This document shows positions 1-8,118 of a stretch of DNA of 64,000 nucleotides, one piece after another (the stretch's first letter is position 1; the number at the start of each line of letters is the position of its first letter). The translations under genes were made by a program, and so were the position numbers. Below the pieces are notes generated by a model. The model saw only the letters and a list, made by a program, of their open reading frames with translations, searched no databases and was not told the origin of the DNA. The stretch spans positions 4,827,501 to 4,891,500 of the forward strand of contig NZ_CP060295.1 in the NCBI RefSeq assembly GCF_014302995.1. Direction: 5' to 3'. The DNA comes from Variovorax sp. PAMC26660 (GTDB taxonomy: Bacteria > Pseudomonadota > Gammaproteobacteria > Burkholderiales > Burkholderiaceae_C).

Positions 1-152
1 TGCGATAACCAGTAAGGCCTCAATTTTAATTTTGAGCCCCGTAGGAAGGGGGCTTGCCCCGCTGTAGTGGTTGCCTATTATTTGGGCAGTTTGTCACGCC
101 AAGGAGCATCGGATGCCCTTGCAGGTGGGCAAGGAGCGTGCAGCAGCAGCGC

Positions 153-1541
153 CTAGAGCTGGAACGCGACGGTGAGCAGCAGCCCTTCGGCCACATCGCG
201 CACCAGCCCCGGGCGCCGCGCGCGGTAGGGCTCACCGGCCGAGGCGGTGGTCTCTATCCACTCGGCCAGCCATTCGATGTCGGCCTGCCCGTAGAACACC
301 ACATTCGCCTCGTGGTTCAGCAGCAGGCTGCGCAGGTCGAGGTTGATCGATCCGCACATGGCCAGCTCGTCGTCGACCACCACGGCCTTGGCGTGCGCCA
401 TGTAGGGCAGCATGCGAAAGCTCACACCGGCGCGCGCCAGGTCGCGCATGGCGCGTGCGCGCACGAAGTCGGCCAGGCGGTGGTTCGATCGTGCGGGCAT
501 TGCGATGGTCACCTGCACACCGCGCCGCGCGGCCAGCCGCAGCGCATCACGCAGGCCGTCGCCAGGCACGAAATAGGGCGTGATCGCCAGCAGGCGGTGC
601 TCGGCGCGAAAGCAGGCGTCGATCAGCAGCGCATGCGCGGTGTCCTCGGTCTGGTCGGGGCCACTCGGCAGGAACTGGGCCATGGCGGTGCCCGAGCCCT
701 CGGGCACGTCTTCGGCCGTGATCGCGCGGGCCTTGCGCGGGCGCACGGAGGTCCAGTCATGGTCGAACTGACGCGAGGCTGCGGCGGCCACGCTGCCGTG
801 CAGGTCGAAGGACAGGTCGCGCCAGGCTTCGGGGTGCTTGGTATTGCCGGTGAAGTATTCGCCCGCCAGGTTGCGCCCGCCCGACCAAAGCCAGGCATCG
901 TCTGCAATGGTGAACTTGCGGTGGTTGCGCAGGTTGCGCGGGCCGATGCGGCGCAGGCTGAAGAAGGGGCGGAACACGGCCACCTCGCCGCCCGCTGCGC
1001 GCAGCAGGTCGAAGTGATGGCGCGGCAGCGACAGCGCACCGAAGCCGTCGAGCAGCACGCGCACCTTGATGCCTTCGCGCGCCCGTTGCGCCAGCCGCGC
1101 GATCACCGCATGGCCGAGTTCATCGTCGCCGATGATGAAAGTGCACACGTCGATGCGCTCGCGCGCGCCGTCGATCACCTGCCACAGCGCCTCGCGCGCG
1201 GCCTCGCCGTCGGCATGCATGCGGATCGCGCAGCGCCCCGGCGGCGCCAGGCCGAAGCTCTCGATCAGGTCGGCCGCCCAGTGCCCCGGCGGCACCGAGC
1301 GCGGCGGCCGTGGCGAGCCCGCCGGGCGCAGCTTGCGCTGGCCGAACAGCAGGTACATCGGCAGGATGAAATAGGGCAGCAGCACCAGCCCCATGACCCA
1401 AGCAATGGCCGTGGTGGGGGCGCGCTGCTCGCGACGTGCGCGCGTGGTCAGTACGTAGACCAGCAGCGCAAAAGTGACGATGAGGAAGTGCTGCGACGGA
1501 GAGGGCAGCCAGTCGAACCTTGTATTCGGCATGGGGCCCAT
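153..1541 (-). CDS. Cardiolipin synthase-like phospholipase D protein
   Basis: Probable membrane phosphatidyltransferase of the PLD superfamily that would join phosphatidylglycerol units into cardiolipin. Two hydrophobic N-terminal segments (about residues 18-33 and 46-66) are followed by two PLD domains. The HxKxxxxD motifs begin at His207 (HRKFTIADD) and His383 (HAKAVVVDD), each followed by a Gly-Ser/Gly-rich stretch. At 462 aa it fits the ClsA type. The start is preceded by GAGG four bases upstream; an in-frame ATG nine bases further in is an alternative. It lies 28 bp downstream of the gst gene on the same strand. The 152 bases beyond its stop hold only weak hairpins and no supported gene. 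Family is well supported; the actual lipid product is inferred. Confidence 0.88.
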   Translation of the reverse strand: MGPMPNTRFDWLPSPSQHFLIVTFALLVYVLTTRARREQRAPTTAIAWVMGLVLLPYFILPMYLLFGQRKLRPAGSPRPPRSVPPGHWAADLIESFGLAPPGRCAIRMHADGEAAREALWQVIDGARERIDVCTFIIGDDELGHAVIARLAQRAREGIKVRVLLDGFGALSLPRHHFDLLRAAGGEVAVFRPFFSLRRIGPRNLRNHRKFTIADDAWLWSGGRNLAGEYFTGNTKHPEAWRDLSFDLHGSVAAAASRQFDHDWTSVRPRKARAITAEDVPEGSGTAMAQFLPSGPDQTEDTAHALLIDACFRAEHRLLAITPYFVPGDGLRDALRLAARRGVQVTIAMPARSNHRLADFVRARAMRDLARAGVSFRMLPYMAHAKAVVVDDELAMCGSINLDLRSLLLNHEANVVFYGQADIEWLAEWIETTASAGEPYRARRPGLVRDVAEGLLLTVAFQL

Positions 1542-1569
1542 GATGCCTCAGTGCCGCGCCGATGCTTGG

Positions 1570-2235
1570 TCAGCGTTGCAGGAAGGCCGGCACGCCTCGC
1601 CCTTGCGAGGCCAGGAACTGCATCATCGGATCGACCACCGCGCGCACTGCCGCCCGGTCGCCCACGCGGTCGCGCCAGGCCACGAGGCGCGGGGTGGCGT
1701 CGGTCATGCCCGCGCCCTTGCGGTCGGCGAACACGTGGGCCATGTAGAGCGCGATGTCGGCGAAGGAGTAGGGGCCCGCGAGGTAATCGCGCGTGGCCAG
1801 CAGGCTTTCCATCTCTTCGTAGAAGCGCGCGCAGCCGGCGCAGGCCGCGATTGCGGGAGGGCTCTGCATGGCCTCCTGCAGGTCGAACAGCTTGATGACG
1901 TTCGGAAAGAAAACTTCGTCGGACTTCTGCTCCAGTTGCCGCGCGCGTGCCCGTTCGGCAATGCCTTCGGGCCACAGCGCTGGGCTGGGGTAGCGGTCTT
2001 CGAGGTACTCGAAGATCTGGGTCGAATCGAACAGCGCCACCTCGTCGTCGACCAGCACGGGCACCTGCTGCTTGACGGGGTTGACCCGAAGCACCTCGGG
2101 GTGCTTGGGCTCGTAGGCGTCGTCCTTGATGAAGGGCACCATGACCAGTTCGAAGGCCACGCCCTTTTCGCGCGCCGCGATCTCGACCTTGGCGCCGAAC
2201 ATGCTGAGGGGGCCGGAATAGATGTGAGTCGTCAT
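1570..2235 (-). CDS. Glutathione S-transferase family protein
   Basis: A 221-aa GST. The N-terminal thioredoxin-like domain (about residues 1-80) has the early SxxxxKV active-site region and the VNPVKQQVPVLVDD segment with the cis-proline, followed by the SxxIxEYLED stretch that binds the glutathione gamma-glutamyl part. The C-terminal half is the all-helical GST domain. It lies 27 bp downstream of the core-MetE-like gene on the same strand, so the two are probably cotranscribed, away from the divergent vanA-type gene. Some bacterial GSTs cleave lignin-derived aryl ethers, and the neighbouring aromatic genes make that worth considering, but nothing in the sequence fixes the substrate. Confidence 0.88.
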   Translation of the reverse strand: MTTHIYSGPLSMFGAKVEIAAREKGVAFELVMVPFIKDDAYEPKHPEVLRVNPVKQQVPVLVDDEVALFDSTQIFEYLEDRYPSPALWPEGIAERARARQLEQKSDEVFFPNVIKLFDLQEAMQSPPAIAACAGCARFYEEMESLLATRDYLAGPYSFADIALYMAHVFADRKGAGMTDATPRLVAWRDRVGDRAAVRAVVDPMMQFLASQGRGVPAFLQR

Positions 2236-2262
2236 GCCCCCGACTTCACCAGAAACGGCGCC

Positions 2263-3384
2263 TCAGGTCGAGCCCCAGACCTCCTGTGCGGTCTCGACCA
2301 CCAGCCGCAGCTTGTTGCGCTGCGCTTCCACAGCGATGTTGTTGCCGTGCACGGTGCTCGAGAAGCCGCACTGCGGCGACAGCGCGAGCTGTTCGAGCGG
2401 CACGTACTTGGCGGCGTCCTCGATGCGGCGCTTGAGTTCGTCCTTGTCTTCCATCTGGCCGAACTTGGTGGTCACGAGGCCCAGCACCACGGTCTTGCCC
2501 TTGGGCAGGAAGCGCAACGGCTTGAAGTCGCCCGAGCGGGCGTCGTCGTATTCCATGAAGTAGGCGTCGAGGTCCATCTCTTTCAGCAGCGCCTCGGCCA
2601 CGGGCTCGTAGTTGCCGGCAGCGGCGTGCGTGCTCTTGAAGTTGCCACGGCACAGGTGCATGGCCAGCAGCATGCCCGGCGGCTTCTGCGCCACCACCTT
2701 GTTGATGAAGGCGGCGTAGCGGTGCGGCAGTTCGTTCGGATCGTCGCCGCGCTTGCGGGCGGCTTCGCGCATGTGCTCGTCGCACAGGTAGGCAAGGTTG
2801 GTGTCGTCCATCTGCACGTAGGTGCAACCGGCGGCGGCCAGCGAGCGCAGTTCGTCGCCGTAGGCCTTGGCCACGTCGTCGTAGAACACCGGGTCGAGCT
2901 CGGGATACGCGTCCTTGCTGATGCCGGCGCGGCCACCACGGAAGTGCAGCATCGTCGGCGAGGGAATCGTCACCTTCGGCGTGCGGCCGGCCGAGACCTG
3001 GCTCTTGAGGTACTGGAAGTCGGCGAGCTGGATGTCCTTGACGTGGCGCACCTTGTCGATCACGCGCATCGCGGGCGGTGCGAGTTCCTCGGTGCCGTCG
3101 GGCCGGCGGATGGTGACCGGAATGTCGGTTTTCACGCCGCCGAGCTGGTCGAGGAAATCGATGTGGAAGTAGGTGCGGCGGAATTCGCCGTCGGTGATGC
3201 TCTTGAGGCCGATGTCTTCCTGGAACTTGACGATCTCGGTGATGGCCTGGTCTTCGACCTTGCGCAGTTGCTCGGGCGTGATCTCGCCCTTGGCCTTCTG
3301 CTCGCGCGCTTCGAGCAGGTATTTGGGGCGCAGGAAACTGCCCACGTGGTCGTAACGGGCGGGCAGGGCGGCGTGCTGGGACAT
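2263..3384 (-). CDS. Core-MetE-like methyltransferase (YxjG type)
   Basis: A 373-aa protein matching only the C-terminal catalytic half of cobalamin-independent methionine synthase. The zinc ligand set is visible: His243 and Cys245 in MHLCRG, Glu278 in MEYDD and Cys339 in SPQCGF. The folate-binding N-terminal half of true MetE (about 750 aa) is absent, as in the YxjG/YxjH group. Such proteins move methyl groups to thiols, but the methyl donor of this group is generally not known. The start at 3384 was chosen over an upstream ATG because GGAG lies nine bases before it. It is divergent from the vanillate-demethylase-type gene and upstream of gst. A role in C1 or methyl handling during demethylation is inference. 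Confidence 0.85.
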   Translation of the reverse strand: MSQHAALPARYDHVGSFLRPKYLLEAREQKAKGEITPEQLRKVEDQAITEIVKFQEDIGLKSITDGEFRRTYFHIDFLDQLGGVKTDIPVTIRRPDGTEELAPPAMRVIDKVRHVKDIQLADFQYLKSQVSAGRTPKVTIPSPTMLHFRGGRAGISKDAYPELDPVFYDDVAKAYGDELRSLAAAGCTYVQMDDTNLAYLCDEHMREAARKRGDDPNELPHRYAAFINKVVAQKPPGMLLAMHLCRGNFKSTHAAAGNYEPVAEALLKEMDLDAYFMEYDDARSGDFKPLRFLPKGKTVVLGLVTTKFGQMEDKDELKRRIEDAAKYVPLEQLALSPQCGFSSTVHGNNIAVEAQRNKLRLVVETAQEVWGST

Positions 3385-3448
3385 GGATGAACTCCGTCGT
3401 GGCTGGGGAACGAACGGCAAATCGTAAAGCCTTCGGAGTTGACTTGTT

Positions 3449-3520
3449 TGTATACAGTGATCTGGGTATTTACCCTTGAATTGGCGATTTAAGCTGGAAT
3501 TTTTCTATTTTCTGTATACA
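3449..3520. promoter_or_regulatory. Two TGTATACA palindromes in the metE-like/vanA divergent region
   Basis: The identical 8-bp palindrome TGTATACA occurs at 3449-3456 and 3513-3520, exactly 64 bp apart, inside the unusually AT-rich 146-bp gap between two divergent genes. GTATAC cores are typical of GntR-family operators, and a GntR/FCD regulator is encoded just downstream (4634-5407). The right copy ends ten bases before the vanA-type start codon, so binding there would block expression. I see no confident -35/-10 pair. Regulator assignment is inference. Confidence 0.5.
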
Positions 3521-3530
3521 TTGGGTATTC

Positions 3531-4637
3531 ATGAAAACGCCCACGACCGCCTTTCCACTGAACGCCTGGTACGCCGCCGCCTACGACGTCGAAGTGCGTC
3601 ATGCCCTGCTGCCACGCACGATCTGCAACCAGAAAGTGGTGCTGTTCCGCCGCACCGACGGGCAAGTCGCCGTGCTCGAAGACGCCTGCTGGCACCGGCT
3701 GATGCCGTTGTCGCTGGGCCGCCTCGAAGGCGACGAGCTGGTCTGCGGCTACCACGGCCTCGTCTACAACAGCCAGGGGCGCTGCATCCACATGCCGAGC
3801 CAGGAAACGCTCAACCCCTCGGCCTGCGTGCGCAGCTTTCCCGTGGTCGAAAAGCACCGCTTCGTCTGGATCTGGCCCGGCGACCCAGCCAAGGCCGACC
3901 CGGCGCTGGTGCCCGACATGCACTGGAACGACGACCCCGCCTGGGCCGGCGACGGCAAGATGATCCGCGTCAACTGCGACTACCGCCTCGTGGTCGACAA
4001 CCTCATGGACCTGACGCACGAGACCTTCGTGCACGGCTCGTCGATCGGCAATCGCGAAGTGGCCGAGGCGCCTTTCGTCGCGACGCACGGCGACCGTTCG
4101 GCCACTGTCACGCGCTGGATGGAGAGCATCGATGCACCGCCGTTTTGGGGCGGACAGATCCGCCATGCGCGCGGCTACACCGGCAAGGTCGACCGCTGGC
4201 AGATCATTCGCTTCGAAGGCCCGTGCACCGTGAACATCGATGTCGGCGTGGCCGAGGCGGGCAGCGGTGCGGTGCCGAAGGACGGCGATCCGGGCGACCG
4301 CAGCAAGGGCGTCAACGGCTATGTGCTCAACACCATCACGCCGGAGACCGACAAGACCTGCCTCTACTTCTGGGCCTTCGCGCGCAACTACTGCATCGGA
4401 GAGCAGCGCCTCACGCACGAGCTGCGCGAGGGCGTGGCCGGCATCTTTCGCGAGGACGAAATCGTGCTCGAAGCCCAGCAGAAGGCGATGGACGAGCATC
4501 CCGACCACCAGTTCTACAACCTCAACATCGACGCCGGTTCGATGTGGGCGCGCCGGCTGATCGACCGCATGGTCGAGAAGGAAAAGCCCGAGCGCGCCAC
4601 GATTCCGATTCGTCCTGTCGAGTCGCAAACGGCATGA
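3531..4637 (+). CDS. vanA: Rieske oxygenase, vanillate O-demethylase VanA type
   Basis: Terminal oxygenase of a two-component Rieske system; the family removes O-methyl groups from vanillate and similar methoxyaromatics, giving protocatechuate-type diols plus formaldehyde. The Rieske [2Fe-2S] motif CxH-x16-CxxH is complete (Cys53, His55, Cys72, His75). The mononuclear iron histidines are at His163 and His168 in the LTHETFVHG segment. Length 368 aa is normal for VanA. The start ATG has only a weak ribosome site. The stop overlaps the start of the GntR gene (ATGA), and the matching reductase follows that gene. The exact substrate could be another methoxylated or carboxylated aromatic. Confidence 0.88.
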   Translation: MKTPTTAFPLNAWYAAAYDVEVRHALLPRTICNQKVVLFRRTDGQVAVLEDACWHRLMPLSLGRLEGDELVCGYHGLVYNSQGRCIHMPSQETLNPSACVRSFPVVEKHRFVWIWPGDPAKADPALVPDMHWNDDPAWAGDGKMIRVNCDYRLVVDNLMDLTHETFVHGSSIGNREVAEAPFVATHGDRSATVTRWMESIDAPPFWGGQIRHARGYTGKVDRWQIIRFEGPCTVNIDVGVAEAGSGAVPKDGDPGDRSKGVNGYVLNTITPETDKTCLYFWAFARNYCIGEQRLTHELREGVAGIFREDEIVLEAQQKAMDEHPDHQFYNLNIDAGSMWARRLIDRMVEKEKPERATIPIRPVESQTA

Positions 4638-5407
4638 AGGCCGCCGCCGTCTCCCCCGTCGAGCCCGGCGACAGCGGCAGCTCGCAGGCCGTGAAGGCCC
4701 AGCTGCGGTTGCGCGAAATGATCCTTGCGGGCGACCTGCCCGGTGGCGCGCGCATTGCCGAGGTCGCCATCTCCGAGCAACTCGGCGTGTCGCGCACGCC
4801 GGTGCGCACCGCGCTGATGCGGCTCGAACAGGAAGGCCTGCTCGAAGCGCTGCCCAACGGCGGCTATGCCGTTCGCACTTTTTCCGAGCGCGACGTGGCC
4901 GACGCCATCGAGCTGCGCGGCACGCTCGAAGGCCTGGTCGCACGGCTCGCGGCAGAGCGCGGCGCGGCGCCCGTGGTGTTGCGCGAAGCGCGCGCCTGCC
5001 TCACGCGCATCGACGAGTTGCTGCGCGAGCCCGCGCTCGACGACGCGGCCTTCTCGCGCTACGTGACGCACAACGAGCGCTTTCATGCGCTGCTCTGCGA
5101 AATGGCAGGCAGCCCCGTCATCGCGCAGCAGTTGGATCGCGTGATCAACCTGCCGTTCGCCTCGCCCTCGGGCTTCGTGATCGTGCAGGCCAATTCGCCG
5201 GCCGCGCGCGACATGCTCGTGATCGCGCAAGACCAGCACGTGCAGGTGCTCGACGCCATCGAGTCCGGCGAAGGCTCGCGCGCCGAGGCGCTGATGCGCG
5301 AGCACAGCCGCATCGCGCGGCGCAACCTGCGCGAAGCGCTGCATGGCACGCCCACCGCCGAGCAGCGCCCGCTGCCCGGCGTGCAACTGATCCGCCGGCG
5401 CGGCTGA
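4634..5407 (+). CDS. GntR family transcriptional regulator, FCD type
   Basis: A 257-aa regulator with an N-terminal winged helix (about residues 20-85; the segment SEQLGVSRTPVRTAL is the recognition-helix region) and a C-terminal all-helical FCD ligand domain carrying the expected acidic and histidine residues. It is inserted between the oxygenase and reductase genes. Its ATG overlaps the vanA stop by four bases, so it is translationally coupled and probably autoregulated. The most likely targets are the TGTATACA sites at 3449-3520, with the aromatic substrate or a product as effector. This position is similar to VanR of other vanillate loci, but the effector is not deducible from sequence. 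Confidence 0.9.
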   Translation: MKAAAVSPVEPGDSGSSQAVKAQLRLREMILAGDLPGGARIAEVAISEQLGVSRTPVRTALMRLEQEGLLEALPNGGYAVRTFSERDVADAIELRGTLEGLVARLAAERGAAPVVLREARACLTRIDELLREPALDDAAFSRYVTHNERFHALLCEMAGSPVIAQQLDRVINLPFASPSGFVIVQANSPAARDMLVIAQDQHVQVLDAIESGEGSRAEALMREHSRIARRNLREALHGTPTAEQRPLPGVQLIRRRG

Positions 5408-5446
5408 TCGACCGTCTTCCTTTCCCTGTTTGTGGGTGTTCCCCCG

Positions 5447-6433
5447 ATGAAAAGCGATCTTCAATGGATGCAGGCGCAGGTCGTTGCGCTGCGCGATGTC
5501 ACGCCCACCGTGCGCGAGTTCGAGCTGCGGCCCGATGCGGGCTTTGCCTCGACCTACGAGCCCGGCGCCCACCTGCAGGTGCAGGTGATGACGGCGCAGG
5601 GCCGCGTGCAGACCCGCTCGTATTCGCTGGTCGGCGAGGGCGACGGTCAGTGCTGGCGCATCGCCGTCAAGCGGCTCGACGACGGCCGTGGCGGTTCGCT
5701 CGCCATGTGGCGGCTGGCCGTGGGCGACCGCCTGCAGGTGAGCGCACCGCAGAACCACTTCGCGCTCGACCTGTCGGCCCCCGGCTACCTGCTGGTGGCG
5801 GGCGGCATCGGCATCACACCGCTGGTGCTGATGGCGCAGCGCCTCGGTGCCCATGCGCGGCGCAGCGGCGTGCCGGTGCGGATGCTCTACGGCGCGCGCC
5901 ATGCCGGCGAGTTCGGCTATCTCGATCACCTGCGCGAAGCACTGGGCGAGGGCGTGGCGGCGCATGAGGGCTCAGCCCCCATCGACTTTGCCGCCGCCAT
6001 CGCCGCGCTGCCGCCCGGCGGCCAGCTCTACACCTGCGGCCCGGTGCCCATGCTCGAAGCCGTCAAGCGCGCCTGGCATGCCGCGGGCCGGCCCATTGCG
6101 GACCTGCGCTTCGAGACCTTCGGCAGCAGCGGTCGCCTGGCGACGCAAGCGTTCCAGGTGCGCATTCCCCGGCACGACCTGTCGATCACCGTGCCGGCCG
6201 ACTGCACCCTGCTCGAAGCGCTCGACGCGGCCGGTGTGCAGACGCTGTGGGACTGCAAGCGCGGCGAATGCGGCCTGTGCGCCATGGACGTGATCGCGGT
6301 CGACGGCGAGATCGACCACCGCGACGTGTTCCTCAGCGCGCACGAAAAAGAGGCGACCACCCGCATCTGCGCCTGTGTGTCACGCGCAGTGGGTACGCTC
6401 ACGCTGGACTCCGCGTACCGCGCCGACAGCTGA
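5447..6433 (+). CDS. vanB: Vanillate O-demethylase reductase VanB type
   Basis: A 328-aa phthalate-dioxygenase-reductase-type flavoprotein that passes electrons from NAD(P)H through FMN and a plant-type [2Fe-2S] cluster to the Rieske oxygenase. The order is the flavin domain (RSYSLVGE), the NAD domain (AGGIGITP), then the ferredoxin domain with the CKRGECGLC cysteine cluster and a final cysteine in ICACVS. The ATG at 5447 was chosen; a GTG at 5432 is in frame but gives a longer N-terminus unlike the family. It lies 39 bp after the GntR gene and 168 bp before the Liv-type transporter genes. Pairing with the oxygenase is strongly supported by position. Confidence 0.9.
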   Translation: MKSDLQWMQAQVVALRDVTPTVREFELRPDAGFASTYEPGAHLQVQVMTAQGRVQTRSYSLVGEGDGQCWRIAVKRLDDGRGGSLAMWRLAVGDRLQVSAPQNHFALDLSAPGYLLVAGGIGITPLVLMAQRLGAHARRSGVPVRMLYGARHAGEFGYLDHLREALGEGVAAHEGSAPIDFAAAIAALPPGGQLYTCGPVPMLEAVKRAWHAAGRPIADLRFETFGSSGRLATQAFQVRIPRHDLSITVPADCTLLEALDAAGVQTLWDCKRGECGLCAMDVIAVDGEIDHRDVFLSAHEKEATTRICACVSRAVGTLTLDSAYRADS

Positions 6434-6454
6434 TTCTTTCAAGACAAAGACAGC

Positions 6455-6495
6455 GTTGCGCGATGATCGCGCAGTTCATTTGTTGATCGCGCAAC
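6455..6495. promoter_or_regulatory. 17-bp palindrome plus extra half-site upstream of livJ-type gene
   Basis: A perfect odd palindrome, TGCGCGAT-G-ATCGCGCA, occupies 6457-6473. The half-site GATCGCGCA recurs as a direct repeat at 6485-6493, 20 bp (about two helical turns) after its first copy at 6465. The outer arms GTTGCGCGAT (6455-6464) and ATCGCGCAAC (6486-6495) are also perfectly complementary, so the RNA could form a ten-pair stem. It lies between the vanB stop and the start of the binding-protein gene, as expected for an operator. No T-tract follows, which argues against a simple terminator. Confidence 0.5.
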
Positions 6496-6601
6496 AAAGC
6501 CTCGCGGCAGGGGCTGGGTAGGTGATTGCCTGCTCCGCCGAATGTTGCAAAGTGTTGAAAATAGCCCCGGTTCCGTTTCCCGCCCCAATAAGGAGATTTC
6601 C

Positions 6602-7774
6602 ATGCAAAGGCGCCATCTCATCCAGACCGCAGCCCTCTCGGCGCTTGCGCTTTCCATGTCCCTGGCCCATGCCCAGGACAACAAGTTCAAGATCGGCCTG
6701 ATCCTGCCGATGACGGGGCAGTCGGCCTCCACCGGCCGCCAGATCGAAGCCGCCGCGCGCCTGTACATGGCCCAGAACGGCGACACCGTCGCCGGCAAGA
6801 AGGTCGAGCTGATCGTCAAGGACGACACCGGCCTGCCCGACGTGACCAAGCGACTGGCGCAAGAGTTGGTGGTGAACGACAAGGTCAACGTGCTGGCCGG
6901 CTTCGGTCTGACGCCCCTGGCGCTCGCCGTGGCGCCCATCGCCACCCAATCGAAGACGCCCGAAGTCGTGATGGCTGCCGCCACGTCGAGCATCACCGAG
7001 GCATCGCCCTACATCATCCGTTCGAGCTTCACGCTGCCGCAGGTGTCGGTTGCCATGGGCGACTGGGCACCCAAGAACGGCGTGAAGACGGTGGTGACGC
7101 TGGTGGCCGACTACGGCCCCGGCAACGACGCCGAGAAGTTCTTCAGCGAGCGCTTCATCCTGAACGGCGGCAAGGTGATCGAGAAGCTGCGCGTGCCGCT
7201 GCGCAACCCCGACTTCGCGCCGTTCCTGCAGAAGGTGCGCGACGCCAAGCCCGACGCGCTGTTCGTCTTCGTGCCTTCGGGCGCGGGTGCGGCCGTGATG
7301 AAGCAGTTTCTGGAGCGCGGCATGGACAAGGCCGGCATCAAGCTGATCGCCACCGGCGACGTAACCGATGACGATCAACTCAACGACATGGGTGACGGCG
7401 CGCTGGGTGTGGTGACCTCGCATCACTACTCGGCCGCACATCCGTCGGCGATGAACAAGAAATTCGTCGAGGCCTTCCAGAAGGCCAACCCGAAGATGCG
7501 CCCCAACTTCATGGCCGTGGGTGGCTATGACGGCATGCGCGTGATCTACGAAGCGCTCAAGACCACCAAGGGCCAGGGCGGCGGCGATGCGCTGCTGGCG
7601 GCCATGAAGGGCCAGGTCTTCGAGAGCCCGCGCGGCCAGGTGCTGATCGATGCGCAGACGCGCGACATCGTGCAGGACGTGTACCTGCGCAAGGTGGAGA
7701 AGAAGGACGGGCAGCTCTACAACGTCGAGTTCGATGTGATCAAGAGCGTGAAGGACCCGGGCAAGACGAAGTAA
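6602..7774 (+). CDS. ABC transporter substrate-binding protein, Liv/HAAT type
   Basis: Periplasmic binding protein (390 aa) of the hydrophobic amino acid uptake family. It begins with a Sec signal peptide (positive MQRRH, hydrophobic core, cleavage near AHAQD). The mature part starts with the typical FKIGLILPMTGQSAS and has two periplasmic-binding lobes. The start at 6602 follows AAGGAG closely, so the longer upstream frame is rejected. It leads a five-gene importer. Members of this family also import aromatic acids, and the location after vanAB suggests an aromatic substrate rather than leucine; that is inference. A 344-bp repeat-bearing gap separates it from the permease genes. Confidence 0.92.
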   Translation: MQRRHLIQTAALSALALSMSLAHAQDNKFKIGLILPMTGQSASTGRQIEAAARLYMAQNGDTVAGKKVELIVKDDTGLPDVTKRLAQELVVNDKVNVLAGFGLTPLALAVAPIATQSKTPEVVMAAATSSITEASPYIIRSSFTLPQVSVAMGDWAPKNGVKTVVTLVADYGPGNDAEKFFSERFILNGGKVIEKLRVPLRNPDFAPFLQKVRDAKPDALFVFVPSGAGAAVMKQFLERGMDKAGIKLIATGDVTDDDQLNDMGDGALGVVTSHHYSAAHPSAMNKKFVEAFQKANPKMRPNFMAVGGYDGMRVIYEALKTTKGQGGGDALLAAMKGQVFESPRGQVLIDAQTRDIVQDVYLRKVEKKDGQLYNVEFDVIKSVKDPGKTK

Positions 7775-7845
7775 GGCTGCGCTCTTTGTTTCTGAGGGGC
7801 TCTTGTTCAGGGCGCTGTTGTTCAGGGCGACGCTCCCGCCGACAC

Positions 7846-7907
7846 GGTGCTCTTTTTCGCGAATGTCCCCCGCTTCGCTCCTCCTTTATTTCGCGAAAAA
7901 GAGCCCC
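7846..7907. repeat. Stem-loop repeat, copy A
   Basis: The 36-nt core at 7859-7894 is flanked by arms forming a near-perfect stem: 7846-7863 pairs with 7890-7907 with a single mismatch, and the inner part GCTCTTTTTCGCGAA pairs perfectly. The loop is about 26 nt and C-rich, then T-rich. The same core occurs as an exact inverted copy at 7998-8033, with quite different outer arms. Confidence 0.85.
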
Positions 7908-7969
7908 GTATCAGCGCGAGCGTTGGACAGAGCGGTGGTTGATCGGCGATACACCAGCGGCGCGTCCAT

Positions 7970-8061
7970 GTGCGAATGACACCAGGTGCTCCCCGCAGCG
8001 AAATAAAGGAGGAGCGAAGCGGGGGACATTCGCGGAGGGGAGCTCCTGGTGTCATTCGCAC
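7970..8061. repeat. Stem-loop repeat, copy B (inverted core, different stem)
   Basis: The core at 7998-8033 is the exact reverse complement (36 of 36) of the core in copy A. Its arms, 7970-7994 and 8037-8061, pair over 25 positions with one mismatch and have no similarity to the arms of copy A beyond a few end bases. So the cores are conserved in sequence while the stems are conserved only in pairing. Copies A and B can also pair with each other across a 103-bp spacer. Confidence 0.85.
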
Positions 8062-8118
8062 TCGCCCCGAACAGCAGCACTCCAAACGACCCATGCAGCA
8101 GCCTGACGAACCACTGAT

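Larger units (their letters stand above)
7775..8118. other. 344-bp intergenic region holding two stem-loop repeats
   Basis: This gap between the binding-protein and permease genes contains no convincing gene. Open frames on both strands merely read through the repeats: both strands encode the same RECPPLRSSFIS and KGGAKRGTFA strings because the repeat cores are inverted copies. Flanks 7775-7845 and 8062-8118 show no further recognised structure, and no ribosome site other than that of the following permease gene. Confidence 0.7.

Noticed and set aside
1..152. A gene or tail of a gene at the left edge
   Set aside because: No coding frame with recognisable features; only short hairpins. It may be intergenic or the downstream flank of cls.
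54..3390. Long plus-strand frames opposite the cls, gst and core-MetE genes
   Set aside because: Antisense shadows of well-supported minus-strand genes; no family features, compositionally biased.
6434..6601. Rho-independent terminator in the vanB-livJ gap
   Set aside because: The GTTGCGCGAT/ATCGCGCAAC arms could form a stem, but no T-run follows; operator reading preferred.
7846..8061. Repeat copies as a transposon end or CRISPR
   Set aside because: No target duplication, no transposase, only two copies, opposite orientation and no spacers.
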